DNA from: Halobacillus sp. Marseille-Q1614
Lineage (GTDB): Bacteria; Bacillota; Bacilli; Bacillales; Halobacillaceae
Assembly (NCBI RefSeq): GCF_902809865.1
Contig: NZ_CADDWH010000001.1
Span: 1,364,001-1,428,000, forward strand
Direction: 5' to 3'
Length of the DNA stretch: 64,000 bases
This document shows, in pieces, positions 1 to 8,956 of this stretch (positions are counted from its first letter, which is position 1; each line of letters starts with the position of its first letter). The notes under the pieces were generated by a model that saw only the letters and a program-made list of their open reading frames with translations, made no database searches and was not told the DNA's origin. The translations under genes and the position numbers were made by a program.

Positions 1-122
1 TCAACACCGTTGATCGTGACGATATTAATAGCCATCATTCCCAATAATGATGATATATCTCCCAGGAGTCCAGGACGGTTATACTGGATCTCATATTCTA
101 AATACCATTCTTTCTTTTCCAT
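1..122 (-). CDS. ymfK: YmfK-like protein (DUF3388), N-terminal part only
   Basis: Only the first 40 codons lie in the window; the gene runs off the left edge. The start is the ATG at 122, seven bases after a GAGGAG ribosome site. The visible peptide begins MEKKEWYLEYEIQYNRPGLL and continues into an ACT-like beta-alpha pattern (GDISSLLGMMAINIVTINGV), as in B. subtilis YmfK. Position after ymfF-ymfH-ymfI-ymfJ supports the name. The molecular function of this family is not known to me. A terminator at 240-272 separates it from ymfJ, so it probably has its own promoter in the AT-rich gap 123-239, where I cannot fix one with confidence. Confidence 0.75.
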   Translation of the reverse strand, partial: MEKKEWYLEYEIQYNRPGLLGDISSLLGMMAINIVTINGV

Positions 123-239
123 GATCCATCTCCTCAGGCAGAAAATGTCGAAGTTTGCAAAAATAAAATAGCTACTCTTGTTATATCATAAATGATTTTA
201 CTCTAATAGAAAAGTCTGCAAACAGATTAAAAATTAATG

Positions 240-272
240 AAAAACCGCACAGCTCAAAATCTGTACGGTTTT
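240..272 (-). terminator. Intrinsic terminator after ymfJ
   Basis: Stem AACCGTACAG / CTGTGCGGTT (one G-U) with an 8-base loop, followed on the minus strand by TTTTTCATTAATTTTT. It lies directly after the ymfJ stop. Confidence 0.8.
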
Positions 273-279
273 CCCATTT

Positions 280-543
280 TTATTTAGGCTGATTGCCTTC
301 GTTTTGGACAAGTTTAACCATCATGTTAGCGATTGCGTGCTGTTCCTGTTCATCGGCAACATTCCACAGCTCTCTTAAAACGGCTTCTTGACCATTTTTA
401 GCATCTACTTCTGTTGCTAAGTATCCACCGATTTCGTAAGCTAATTCATTAACAGTTCTTTCATCCATGCCTTGTCCTTGAGCTTGATGCAAACGATCTC
501 CAAGGAAATCTTTCCAGGAATCAAAATTTTCTAGTACGGACAT
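280..543 (-). CDS. ymfJ: YmfJ-like protein (DUF3243)
   Basis: Small acidic cytoplasmic protein of 87 residues beginning MSVLENFDSWKDFLGDRL, matching the DUF3243 family to which B. subtilis YmfJ belongs. No signal peptide or membrane segment is visible; it looks all-helical. A good AGGAGGT ribosome site precedes the ATG. It follows ymfI after a gap of about 70 bases and ends in a clear terminator, so it is the last gene of the ymfF-H-I-J group. Its function is unknown; the conserved position is the main basis for the name. Confidence 0.85.
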   Translation of the reverse strand: MSVLENFDSWKDFLGDRLHQAQGQGMDERTVNELAYEIGGYLATEVDAKNGQEAVLRELWNVADEQEQHAIANMMVKLVQNEGNQPK

Positions 544-612
544 GATGTCTACCTCCTAAGGATGTTTTGATCAACCTTAGTATGAGCGATCGAAAAGATA
601 ATATACACAAAT

Positions 613-1332
613 TTAGTACCACCCGCCATTAACTTTTAACACGTGTCCGGTTACATAGCTTGAAGCATCATTCAATAAGTAGAAGATGGCTTTAGCGACT
701 TCCTCACTTGTTCCAAGACGGCCGAGCGGAATTTCTTCTGTGATCATTTTTTTATCTTCACTTGAGATAATTTGATTCATCGGTGTGTCAATAAAACCAG
801 GGGTGACCGCATTCACCCTGATTCCGCTTGGGCCGGTTTCTTTGGCCAGACCCTTTACAAAGCTGATCTGCGCCCCTTTTACTGAGCTGTAAACAGCTTC
901 AAGGCTGGCTCCTTCTTCTCCCCAGACAGAGGATACCACGACGATGCAGCCTTCCTTTTTGCGAATCATAGGAGGCAGCAGCTTTTTGGTCAGCATCCAG
1001 AGAGCTTTGACATGCACGTAATAAAGCTTATCCATAACCTCATAGGAGACATCCTGATGCAGGCTCAAAATATGATTACCCGGTGCAAACACAAGCATGT
1101 CCCAATCGTCAGGAACGGAATCAAGAAAGCTTTCGATTCCTTCCATCGTCGACAGTTCACCGTAATAAGCGCCGATCCATCTATCTGGGTTGATCGTGTC
1201 TTTTTTGCGGTCGATTTTTTCTTTATTGGAAAAATACTGGAGGGCAACGTTCATCCCTTCGTCTGCCAGCAGTTTGGCTGTAGAGAATCCGATGTCTCCG
1301 CTCCCTCCAATGATTAAGCATTTTTTATTCAT
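613..1332 (-). CDS. ymfI: SDR-family reductase YmfI (EF-P 5-aminopentanone reductase)
   Basis: A 239-residue short-chain dehydrogenase. The glycine-rich cofactor loop (GGSGDIG, residues 9-15), the catalytic serine in VVSSVWGEEG, the YSSVK catalytic Tyr/Lys pair and the PGFIDTPM segment are all present. In B. subtilis the orthologue reduces 5-aminopentanone to 5-aminopentanol on translation factor EF-P; that role is taken from the family. It overlaps the 3' end of ymfH by 8 bases, so the two are translationally coupled. In B. subtilis the EF-P modification is linked to swarming motility. Here the gene is intact although the flagellar operon in the same window is destroyed. Confidence 0.85.
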   Translation of the reverse strand: MNKKCLIIGGSGDIGFSTAKLLADEGMNVALQYFSNKEKIDRKKDTINPDRWIGAYYGELSTMEGIESFLDSVPDDWDMLVFAPGNHILSLHQDVSYEVMDKLYYVHVKALWMLTKKLLPPMIRKKEGCIVVVSSVWGEEGASLEAVYSSVKGAQISFVKGLAKETGPSGIRVNAVTPGFIDTPMNQIISSEDKKMITEEIPLGRLGTSEEVAKAIFYLLNDASSYVTGHVLKVNGGWY

Positions 1333-2617
1333 TTTCCTGAGGTTTCACCTGGAAGACAGAAATTCTTTCTTCTTTAATCCAGTGTTCTACATATTGATCC
1401 GCTTCCTGAGCCGTTAAAGATTCAATTACAGGCAGTACATCAAATAAGTCGACACCTAACGTGTGATAGTGCGTAAACTGATTGGCTATAAATTCCATAG
1501 AATTCAGCGCTCTCATAAACTGGCCGATTTTTTTACGCTTCATTCTTGTGAAATCTTCTTCAGAAATTTTCTTCTCTTTAAGAACATGCAGCATTTCTTT
1601 TATACGTTTGGCAAGCTCATCAGGTTTTCTCGAATCTCCACCTAAAATGGTAAAACCAAACTGGCGGTCGAGCTCTGTCTCAAATTGAAAGCTGTCATCG
1701 ATAAGATCTGCGTTATACAGCTCTTCATAAAACTCCCCGCTTTTTGAGAAATAAAAGTCGAGGACCATCCCTGAAAGCAGTTCAGCACGCAGAAGCTCTT
1801 CACCTGTCAGTGAAGAAACATCTTCTTTTACACCTACCATCGCTTTTGCCGTGGTCACAGGCATCGTAATCGCATCTTCCGCTTTAGCGGCTGAAACGGG
1901 TTCTTCCGGGTAAGAACGCTTAATTTCCGGAGCCTTTTTAAATGACTTGCTGTTTTGGTTATCCCGTATTAGTCTGATCATACTTTCCGGCTCAAAATTA
2001 CCCGCTATAAAAAGAACCATGTTCGAAGGATGATAGAAGGTTTCATAGCAAGTATACAAATCATCTTTTGTAATTTCCTGAATGGAGTCGACCGTTCCCG
2101 CTATGTCCACTTTAACCGGATGCTTTTCATAAAGGCTTTGAATCGTACCAAAAAAAGCTCTCCAGTCCGGCTGGTCATCATACATGCGGATTTCCTGGGC
2201 GATAATTCCTTTTTCCTTATCAACACTTTCCTTTGAAAAGTAAGGATCCTGAACAAAATCAAGTAGGGTCTGGACATTTTTTTCAATATGGCTTGTAGCC
2301 GAGAACAAGTAAGCCGTCTTCGTAAAGGAAGTGAAGGCATTAGCCGACGCACCGAGCTGAGTAAAATCCTGAAACACATCACGATCCTCTTTTTCAAACA
2401 GCTTGTGCTCAAGGAAGTGCGCAATCCCTTCAGGTACGGTTGTTTCTTTATCCTGGCCAATCGGAGTGAACGTCTGGTCAATCGACCCATAGTTCGTAGT
2501 AAAAATTCCGTATGTTTTGGCCATTTCCGGTTTGGACAGCAAGAACACCTGCAGCCCATTATCCATCGTTTCTTTGTATACTTTTTCGTTTAACTGCTGG
2601 TATACCAATTCTTCCAT
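1325..2617 (-). CDS. ymfH: M16-family metallopeptidase YmfH (active-site-bearing partner)
   Basis: A 430-residue insulinase/pitrilysin-fold (M16) protein. The inverted zinc motif HxxEH is present as HFLEH around residue 67, with M16 spacing to downstream acidic residues. Its start overlaps the ymfF stop by one base (TAATG), indicating coupled translation and probably a YmfF-YmfH heterodimer with one active and one inactive half. Relatives are annotated as EF-P 5-aminopentanol modification-associated, which matches linkage to ymfI. The physiological substrate is not evident from the sequence. No signal peptide is seen, so it is cytoplasmic. Confidence 0.87.
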   Translation of the reverse strand: MEELVYQQLNEKVYKETMDNGLQVFLLSKPEMAKTYGIFTTNYGSIDQTFTPIGQDKETTVPEGIAHFLEHKLFEKEDRDVFQDFTQLGASANAFTSFTKTAYLFSATSHIEKNVQTLLDFVQDPYFSKESVDKEKGIIAQEIRMYDDQPDWRAFFGTIQSLYEKHPVKVDIAGTVDSIQEITKDDLYTCYETFYHPSNMVLFIAGNFEPESMIRLIRDNQNSKSFKKAPEIKRSYPEEPVSAAKAEDAITMPVTTAKAMVGVKEDVSSLTGEELLRAELLSGMVLDFYFSKSGEFYEELYNADLIDDSFQFETELDRQFGFTILGGDSRKPDELAKRIKEMLHVLKEKKISEEDFTRMKRKKIGQFMRALNSMEFIANQFTHYHTLGVDLFDVLPVIESLTAQEADQYVEHWIKEERISVFQVKPQENE

Positions 2618-3906
2618 TACGATTCCCCTCCTTCTTGGCTCGTTAAGAAGTAGACAGTATCAAGTTCTATTTTATTAGCCACATTCACTACATCTTCTTT
2701 CGTAACATTACGCACGTTATTAAAAATAGTTTCTGCAGGAATGTCTGTGCCTGAAAGCATTTGGTGATACAGCACTTCAATTAAGCCGCTCGCGTGATCC
2801 ATTGTTTCCTGAAGCTGGTTGACAACCTGCTCTTTGGAACTTTCCACGTCACCTTCAGTAAAATCACCTTCTTGCATCGCCTGCATCTGTTCAAGAATAA
2901 TGGATTTCGCCTGATCAAAATCTTTAGGGTCAACCCCGCTGAAAACTAGCAGGAGACCTTTGTGGCTTTCAAAACGAGAAGCCGCATAATAGGCTAAGCT
3001 GTGCTTCTCACGAACATTCATAAATAGTTTTGAACTCGGAAAACCGCCGAACAGCCCGTTAAACACTTGAAGAGCAAAATAGTCGTCATCCCCAAAAGTA
3101 ATATTTGTCCGATAGCCAATATGGAGCTTCCCTTGATTGACATCTTCTCTTTCAATGACTTCATTAACCTTACCCTTTGCAGAAATGGTATTATTTTCAG
3201 TCTTCGTATGATTTTCTTTTACGGATTTTCTTGAGAAGAATTTATCAGCCATAGATTTGATCTCTGACTCGTCTATATCGCCAATAATGTAAACATCCAG
3301 CTGATCACGGTTAATCATCGCCTGATAATATTCATGAAGGCTTTTTGCTGTAATATCTTTAAAATCTTCAAGATAGCCATGGACATGGTAAGAGTATGCC
3401 TCTCCGTCACACATGTGATCAATCAGTCTCATATTCGCATAGCTCATCTTATCATCTTTAATGGACGTAATTTTTTGTTCAAGAGTCTGCTTTTCACGGC
3501 TTACGATTTTTTCATCAAATGCATTATGCTCAACTTTTGGCCGGAAAAGAACGTCACTGAATATTTCCAGTGCTTTTTCAAAAATAGGTTCCTTATCCGA
3601 TAGATAAGCTTCATTCACGACTTCCATGCGGAAAGACAAAATATGATTCTCACCTTTTTTCGTTCCATCACTGGAAAAGCCCGTGCCATATAAATTTTCT
3701 AACGCAGACTGCAGCTTACGGGTTTCAGGATGCCTGCTCGTCGCTTTTTGCAGGACATGCGGCAGAAGGGCACGTTCAGTAATTCCCTCTCGTTGAAGTG
3801 GAGCTTTCATTTTCGCAACAATGGATACGGTTTTATACTTTTTGCTGGGTAAAATATGTAATCTGTATCCATTTTCATTATAAATGGTTTCATTTGAAAT
3901 TTTCAT
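2617..3906 (-). CDS. ymfF: M16-like protein YmfF (catalytically degenerate partner)
   Basis: A 429-residue M16-fold protein of the same length as YmfH. The zinc motif is replaced: the aligned segment reads LLPHVLQKAT instead of HxxEH, so it is expected to be a non-catalytic subunit, as in other two-gene M16 pairs. ATG at 3906 was chosen because AGGAGG sits 8 bases upstream; a TTG one codon earlier is less likely. It is the first gene of the ymfF-ymfH-ymfI-ymfJ unit, separated from the nup operon by a strong terminator. Confidence 0.87.
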   Translation of the reverse strand: MKISNETIYNENGYRLHILPSKKYKTVSIVAKMKAPLQREGITERALLPHVLQKATSRHPETRKLQSALENLYGTGFSSDGTKKGENHILSFRMEVVNEAYLSDKEPIFEKALEIFSDVLFRPKVEHNAFDEKIVSREKQTLEQKITSIKDDKMSYANMRLIDHMCDGEAYSYHVHGYLEDFKDITAKSLHEYYQAMINRDQLDVYIIGDIDESEIKSMADKFFSRKSVKENHTKTENNTISAKGKVNEVIEREDVNQGKLHIGYRTNITFGDDDYFALQVFNGLFGGFPSSKLFMNVREKHSLAYYAASRFESHKGLLLVFSGVDPKDFDQAKSIILEQMQAMQEGDFTEGDVESSKEQVVNQLQETMDHASGLIEVLYHQMLSGTDIPAETIFNNVRNVTKEDVVNVANKIELDTVYFLTSQEGGES

Positions 3907-4002
3907 CAACTCATCCTCCTCTTATACCTTATCTATTATGCACACCTATCTATGTTTCATGCTTACAAGGGTTAATTCATATGCTAAGCGATATCGGGAA
4001 AA

Positions 4003-4040
4003 AAGTAAAAAGTAAAGCCCGGTGAATGCACCGGGCTTTA
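4003..4040 (-). terminator. Intrinsic terminator of the nup operon
   Basis: Perfect stem AAAGCCCGGTG / CACCGGGCTTT with a 4-base loop, followed on the minus strand by a T-rich tail (TTTACTTTTTAC). It immediately follows the nupQ stop. Confidence 0.92.
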
Positions 4041-4043
4041 TTT

Positions 4044-5003
4044 TTAACGACTTCCTTTTACATATGGGGAACCGAGAGATTTTGGAGCCTCTGCTCTGCC
4101 GATAAATCCGGCAAGAGCCAGAATGGTTAAAACGTAAGGCGCAATTAATAAAAAAACCTGCGGCACATCGGCTAGAAGCGGAATACCGGAGCTGACGACA
4201 CTTAAACTTTGGGCAAATCCAAAGAAGATCGCCGCCCCCAATGCTCCAAGCGGATGCCACTTGCCGAAAATAACGGCTGCTAGCGCCATAAAGCCTTGTC
4301 CGACAATCGTCGACTGTGAAAAGTTCATCGCAATGGTAAGGGCAAAAACGGATCCTCCAAGTCCTCCAAGGGCTCCTGACAGCATAACAGCAACATAGCG
4401 CATACCATAAACGTTAATTCCGTTCGTATCCGCGGCCATCGGATGTTCTCCTACCGAACGCAGCCTTAAGCCAAATGGTGTTTTAAATAATACAAACCAT
4501 ACAACAAAAGCTAAAATAATCGCCATATAAGAGGTCAGGTACATCCTTGAAAAAAGCAGGCCCCCAAGTATCGGAATATCACTTAACAGCCATACATCTG
4601 TCGTATAAAACGGCTTGCTTACCATATCTGTCTGGCCTTTATCATACCATTGCTTCGTTAAAAACAGTCCGATACCTAAAGCGAGAAAGTTTATGGCCAC
4701 TCCGCTTACAACCTGATCGGCCCGAAACGTAATTGACGCTACAGCGTGAACGAGGGCAAAAACTGCTGAAATTATCATAGCTGCTGTAATCGAGAGCCAT
4801 GGGGTGAAAGAGCCAAAAGTATCGGCAAACGTTAAATTAAATACGATACCTACAAATGCCCCCATAACCATAAGGCCTTCAAGACCTATATTGATAATAC
4901 CCGACCGCTCACTGAGTACACCGCCTAACGCTGTTAAAATCAGAGGGGATGCAAAAAACAAAGCTTGCGGAATAACCGATTCCAGGATCTCAATAATGTT
5001 CAT
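4044..5003 (-). CDS. nupQ: Nucleoside ABC transporter permease (NupQ type)
   Basis: A 319-residue hydrophobic protein with about eight predicted membrane segments and the GLEGLMVMGAF signature of branched-chain/ribose-type permeases (the RbsC/BMP-linked family). It pairs with the upstream permease NupP. The stop of nupP is directly adjacent to this ATG, so the two are translated together. By analogy with B. subtilis NupNOPQ it forms the membrane channel of a nucleoside (guanosine-type) importer. Substrate specificity cannot be read from the sequence. Confidence 0.85.
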   Translation of the reverse strand: MNIIEILESVIPQALFFASPLILTALGGVLSERSGIINIGLEGLMVMGAFVGIVFNLTFADTFGSFTPWLSITAAMIISAVFALVHAVASITFRADQVVSGVAINFLALGIGLFLTKQWYDKGQTDMVSKPFYTTDVWLLSDIPILGGLLFSRMYLTSYMAIILAFVVWFVLFKTPFGLRLRSVGEHPMAADTNGINVYGMRYVAVMLSGALGGLGGSVFALTIAMNFSQSTIVGQGFMALAAVIFGKWHPLGALGAAIFFGFAQSLSVVSSGIPLLADVPQVFLLIAPYVLTILALAGFIGRAEAPKSLGSPYVKGSR

Positions 5004-6050
5004 TTATTTCCCCTCCTTTTTCATACGCAGGATAAACCAGCGAATCAGATAGCTTGAAGCTACGAAGAAAATTATTAAGGCAATAACAATTTCAACGAGT
5101 TCTGTCGGCACACCAGCTACTGTAGGCATGTTCAACGCTCCGATTTTTAAAATTCCAAATAGAAAAGCAGCGAATACGACTCCTATGGCTGTATTGGCAC
5201 CAAGGAGCGCAACAGCAATTCCTTCAAAGCCGATGTTTGTAAAACCTGACTTCGTCGCCAAGTAGCCAAATGTTCCTAATCCTTCCATAGAGCCGGCTAA
5301 ACCGGCAAAGGCACCAGAAATCATCATCGCAAGAACGATATTCTTACCGACGCTCATTCCAGCATAGCTTGAAGCAAATGGATTATAGCCGACGGACCTC
5401 AGCTCAAATCCTCGTGTAGTTTTATTCAAGATAAACCACATCACAAGCGCCATAAACAATGAAATAAGAATTCCATAGTGCATTCTTGAGTAAAATGTCA
5501 TATCGGCTAACCATGGTGAAGCGAGCGATGCCGTTTCCGCAATTCTCTCCGTCTGGTCTTCACCATCTGTAATGACATGGCGAATGATCGCATTCGTGGA
5601 ATACAAAGCAATATAGTTCATCATAATCGTTACGATAACCTCATGGACGCCAAGCTTTGCCTTAAGGATTCCTGGAATAAAGCCCCAGGCGGCACCGGCA
5701 GCCGCAGCAGCCGCTAAAGCAAGCGGCAAGTGAATAATCATTGGAAGCTCAAAGGCTGTCCCTACCCAGACAGAAGCCAGCCAGCCAACGAACACTTGCC
5801 CCTCAACTCCGATGTTAAGAAGACCTGTCCTTAAGGCAAATGCTACAGCCAGCCCTGAGAGGATATAAGGAGTAACCATTCGAATGGTTTCACCAAAAAA
5901 GTAACTGTCGCCGAACGCTCCATTCCATAGGGCTGCATAACCGGCAACCGGGTTGTAACCAAAGATAAGCATAATAATGGCTCCAGACAGCAGGCCAAGA
6001 AAAACAGATATAACAGGTATGAGTACGTTAATCAGGCGATTGGAAAACAT
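5004..6050 (-). CDS. nupP: Nucleoside ABC transporter permease (NupP type)
   Basis: A 348-residue membrane protein with an N-terminal hydrophobic segment from residue 5 and the permease signature LLNIGVEGQVFVGWLASVW. It belongs to the same family as NupQ but is a distinct paralogue, as expected for the heterodimeric channel of BMP-type nucleoside importers. It overlaps the end of nupO by one base and abuts nupQ, so it is the third gene of a tight four-gene operon. Confidence 0.85.
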   Translation of the reverse strand: MFSNRLINVLIPVISVFLGLLSGAIIMLIFGYNPVAGYAALWNGAFGDSYFFGETIRMVTPYILSGLAVAFALRTGLLNIGVEGQVFVGWLASVWVGTAFELPMIIHLPLALAAAAAAGAAWGFIPGILKAKLGVHEVIVTIMMNYIALYSTNAIIRHVITDGEDQTERIAETASLASPWLADMTFYSRMHYGILISLFMALVMWFILNKTTRGFELRSVGYNPFASSYAGMSVGKNIVLAMMISGAFAGLAGSMEGLGTFGYLATKSGFTNIGFEGIAVALLGANTAIGVVFAAFLFGILKIGALNMPTVAGVPTELVEIVIALIIFFVASSYLIRWFILRMKKEGK

Positions 6051-7576
6051 TATTTCTCACCCGCTTTCTCAAGCCTGTTCCCGGCCATCAACAGACCAAG
6101 CTGCTGTTCATTGGTTTCCTCTGGTTTTACTTCAGCAATTATCTGCCCGTCAAACATAACAGCGATCCGATCACTTAAATTAAGGACCTCATCGAGCTCA
6201 AATGATAGAAGCAGAACGGCTTTCCCTTTATCACGCTCTTCAATTAATTTCTGGTGAATAAATTCGATCGCCCCTACGTCGAGACCACGAGTCGGCTGTG
6301 CAGCAATCAGTAAGTCTGGCGAGCGGTCAATTTCTCTGCCGATGATAGCTTTTTGCTGGTTTCCACCTGAAAGTGCGCGGGCCTTCGTAAACTCATCCGG
6401 TGTACGTACATCATATTCCTTGATCAGTTCCCGGGCTTTCTGATAAATATTTTTAAAGTTCATAACTCCTTTTTTAGAAAAAGGCTCCTGATAATAAGAT
6501 TGCAGAACGAAATTATCAGCCACTGGAAAATCTAGAACTAAACCGTATTTGTGCCGGTCCTGTGGAATATGAGAAATGCCGGCCTCTGTGATTTTTCTTG
6601 GTGTAAGGTTTGAAATTGCTTTGTTATGCAGTTGAATCGTCCCTGACTCTGTCTTTCTTAAACCTGCGATGGCTTCTATCAGCTCAGATTGTCCATTGCC
6701 GTCAATACCGGCGACTCCGACGATTTCACCTGCGCGAACTTCAAGGTTGAGCCCCTTGACCATCGGAACGTTCCTGACATCTTTAACATACAAGTCTTTA
6801 ATCAAAAGGTACGTCTCTCCCGGATTCGCTTCTGTTTTCTCCGTCTTAAAGCTGACTTCTCGGCCCACCATTAAAGAAGCAAGGTGATCTGGGTTTGTTT
6901 CCTCTACATCCACCGTACCAATTCCTTCTCCTTTACGGATAACGGTACAGCGGTCACAGACCTCCATAATTTCTTTAAGCTTATGCGTAATTAGAATAAT
7001 CGATTTCCCTTCACGGACGAGGCTCTTCATTATATCGATCAGTTCTTTAATCTCCTGAGGCGTCAGTACGGCTGTCGGCTCATCAAAGATAAGAATTTCG
7101 GCCCCGCGGTACAAGGTTTTCAAAATTTCTACGCGCTGCTGCATCCCTACAGAAATATCACGCACTTTTGCTTTAGGATCAACATTTAAGCCGTACCTTT
7201 TAGACAGCTCGGCAACTTCCTGTTCCGCTTTCTTAATATCTACGGTTATCCCTTTTTGCGGTTCGCTGCCTAAGACGATATTTTCGGTAACAGTAAACGT
7301 ATCGACAAGCATAAAATGCTGATGCACCATTCCGATTCCAAGCCGGTTCGCGACGTTTGGGTCGGTGATTTTAACCTGCTTTCCTTTTACTCGAATCTCG
7401 CCTTTTTCCGGCTGATACAAGCCAAACAATACATTCATTAACGTTGATTTGCCTGCACCGTTTTCACCTAACAGAGCATGTATCTCCCCTTTTTTAACTT
7501 GAAGCATAATATTGTCGTTGGCGACAATGCCGGGAAACTCTTTGCGAATGTTGACCATCTCTATTACGTAATCCAT
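6050..7576 (-). CDS. nupO: Nucleoside ABC transporter ATP-binding protein (NupO type)
   Basis: A 508-residue tandem ATPase. The first domain has Walker A GENGAGKST near residue 40, signature VGMQQR and Walker B ILIFDEPT. The second has the atypical Walker A GIDGNGQSE and signature LSGGNQQK, followed by AAQPTRG, as usual in the RbsA/NupO group where the second site is degenerate. ATG at 7576 follows AGGGGG by nine bases; longer readings upstream lack a better site. It energises uptake through NupP/NupQ. Confidence 0.9.
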   Translation of the reverse strand: MDYVIEMVNIRKEFPGIVANDNIMLQVKKGEIHALLGENGAGKSTLMNVLFGLYQPEKGEIRVKGKQVKITDPNVANRLGIGMVHQHFMLVDTFTVTENIVLGSEPQKGITVDIKKAEQEVAELSKRYGLNVDPKAKVRDISVGMQQRVEILKTLYRGAEILIFDEPTAVLTPQEIKELIDIMKSLVREGKSIILITHKLKEIMEVCDRCTVIRKGEGIGTVDVEETNPDHLASLMVGREVSFKTEKTEANPGETYLLIKDLYVKDVRNVPMVKGLNLEVRAGEIVGVAGIDGNGQSELIEAIAGLRKTESGTIQLHNKAISNLTPRKITEAGISHIPQDRHKYGLVLDFPVADNFVLQSYYQEPFSKKGVMNFKNIYQKARELIKEYDVRTPDEFTKARALSGGNQQKAIIGREIDRSPDLLIAAQPTRGLDVGAIEFIHQKLIEERDKGKAVLLLSFELDEVLNLSDRIAVMFDGQIIAEVKPEETNEQQLGLLMAGNRLEKAGEK

Positions 7577-7630
7577 TTTTCCCATCCCCCTATTCAAAAG
7601 TCCTCCCAATGGTCTAGATAATGCCTTAAA

Positions 7631-7680
7631 AAATCACCAAATGAAGAGGGCCGGCAATGAGTCCCTTCATTTGATGATTT
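7631..7680 (-). terminator. Hairpin with T-run between nupN and nupO (likely partial terminator)
   Basis: Near-perfect 16-base arms AAATCATCAAATGAAG / CTTCATTTGGTGATTT followed by T residues. It sits between the binding-protein gene and the ATPase gene. Such hairpins commonly lower downstream expression so that the binding protein is made in excess. Its loop contains GCCGGCCCTC, which is also complementary to a segment just upstream (see findings). Confidence 0.75.
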
Positions 7681-7732
7681 TCATAGATACTTAGGGCCAG
7701 ACCAGCCGGCCCTCCAATATCATGATCCTATA

Positions 7733-8842
7733 TTAAAGAGAGCTTTCATATTCCTCTAACTCTTCGTGGGTGCTTGGAACTTGAATTTCTCCACTTGTAA
7801 TCTTTTCTTTCCATTCTTCAACTTGTGAAACAATTTCCTCTGTCATTGCTTCTTCATTAGTTGTCGCAATGGAAACCGCATCATCTTCTAATCCGTATTC
7901 CTTCACTTCTCCTCCAGGAAATTCGCCTTCCATTGCTTCAGTTGCTACATCATTAACGGCAACGTCTACGCGTTTAACCATGGAAGTAAGTGTTACGTTA
8001 TGGTCACCAATCGCTCCTTCTTCATGCTGGTCACGGTCAACCCCGATCACCCATACTTTCTCATCAGGATTGTTCTGCTTAATATCTTTCGCTTGGGCGA
8101 ATACACCATTTCCAGTAGCTCCAGAAGCATGATAAATCACATCAACATCATTGTTATACATATTAGATGCAATCAGCTTTCCTTTGTCTGCAGCAGCAAA
8201 GCTCTCAGCATATTGCACGTCCACTTCGATTTCAGGGTCCACTGACTTTACACCAGCTACATAACCGGCTTCGAATTTATTGATTAGATCCCCATCTTCA
8301 CCGCCGATGAACCCAACTTTGTTAGTTTCTGTTTTAAGAGCAGCAGCTACTCCTGCTAAGAAAGAACCTTCATGCTCTTTAAAAGTGATGCTTACAATGT
8401 TATCGCCTTCCGCTACAGAATCTACTAAACCGAAATGAGTATCAGGATACTGGGCTGCTACTTCTTCAAGAGCCGGCTGAAGCAGGTAGCCAATTCCATA
8501 AATCAGGTTGTAATCCTGGCGGACGAGACGGCTTAAGTTTGTCGTATAGTCTCCCTCGCTGTCAGACTGGGCATAATCAAACCCTTCCCCTTCGGCCAAT
8601 CCATTTTCCTCACCAAAAGCCTGTAGTCCTTCCCAGGCTGACTGGTTAAAAGATTTATCATCAACACCGCCGACATCAGTAACCATAGCAACAGTGAAAT
8701 CTTCTGAACTTCCTTCTCCACCATCACCTGAACCGCCGCTGTCAGAAGCTTCCCCTTCGTCTGAAGACCCGCCACAAGCCGCCAAAACAAACCCGATAGA
8801 TAATAATAATGCAAGAATCATGAGAAACCGACGATTTTTCAA
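7733..8842 (-). CDS. nupN: BMP-family nucleoside-binding lipoprotein (NupN type)
   Basis: A 369-residue extracellular substrate-binding protein. A basic and hydrophobic signal peptide is followed by lipobox LAAC with Cys23, then a very acidic Gly/Ser/Asp/Glu linker (residues 24-48) and the BMP-type periplasmic-binding fold (VAMVTDVGGVDDKSFNQ). It is anchored to the membrane surface and delivers nucleosides to NupOPQ. The start is TTG at 8842, preceded by GGGGG at proper spacing. Its promoter region contains an inverted repeat likely bound by the adjacent GntR regulator. Confidence 0.9.
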   Translation of the reverse strand: MKNRRFLMILALLLSIGFVLAACGGSSDEGEASDSGGSGDGGEGSSEDFTVAMVTDVGGVDDKSFNQSAWEGLQAFGEENGLAEGEGFDYAQSDSEGDYTTNLSRLVRQDYNLIYGIGYLLQPALEEVAAQYPDTHFGLVDSVAEGDNIVSITFKEHEGSFLAGVAAALKTETNKVGFIGGEDGDLINKFEAGYVAGVKSVDPEIEVDVQYAESFAAADKGKLIASNMYNNDVDVIYHASGATGNGVFAQAKDIKQNNPDEKVWVIGVDRDQHEEGAIGDHNVTLTSMVKRVDVAVNDVATEAMEGEFPGGEVKEYGLEDDAVSIATTNEEAMTEEIVSQVEEWKEKITSGEIQVPSTHEELEEYESSL

Positions 8843-8879
8843 AGACCTTACCCCCTAAATTTGTTAAAGTATTGCGAAA

Positions 8880-8905
8880 ATTATAAAAGACAAAATTTTT
8901 TGTCT
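8880..8905 (-). promoter_or_regulatory. nupN -10 box and overlapping inverted-repeat operator
   Basis: A TATAAT -10 (8880-8885) lies beside the perfect inverted repeat AGACAAAA-TT-TTTTGTCT (8888-8905), inside the spacer/-35 area. A dimeric repressor bound here would block RNA polymerase. The neighbouring GntR-type gene is the obvious candidate, but binding is inferred. The -35 is weak (TAGACA at short spacing). Confidence 0.55.
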
Positions 8906-8956
8906 ATTTTCCTCAAAAAAAGCACCACCTCCTCAAACCCTTTACAATGTAAGCCC

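Noticed and set aside
1012-1317. Open frames on the plus strand inside ymfI and throughout the window
   Set aside because: They lie antisense to clearly conserved genes, have no ribosome sites and no recognisable families; every supported gene here is on the minus strand.
2101-2559. 152-codon minus-strand frame inside ymfH
   Set aside because: It is an alternative frame of ymfH, Arg/Lys/Leu-rich with no family resemblance; ymfH itself shows conserved M16 motifs.
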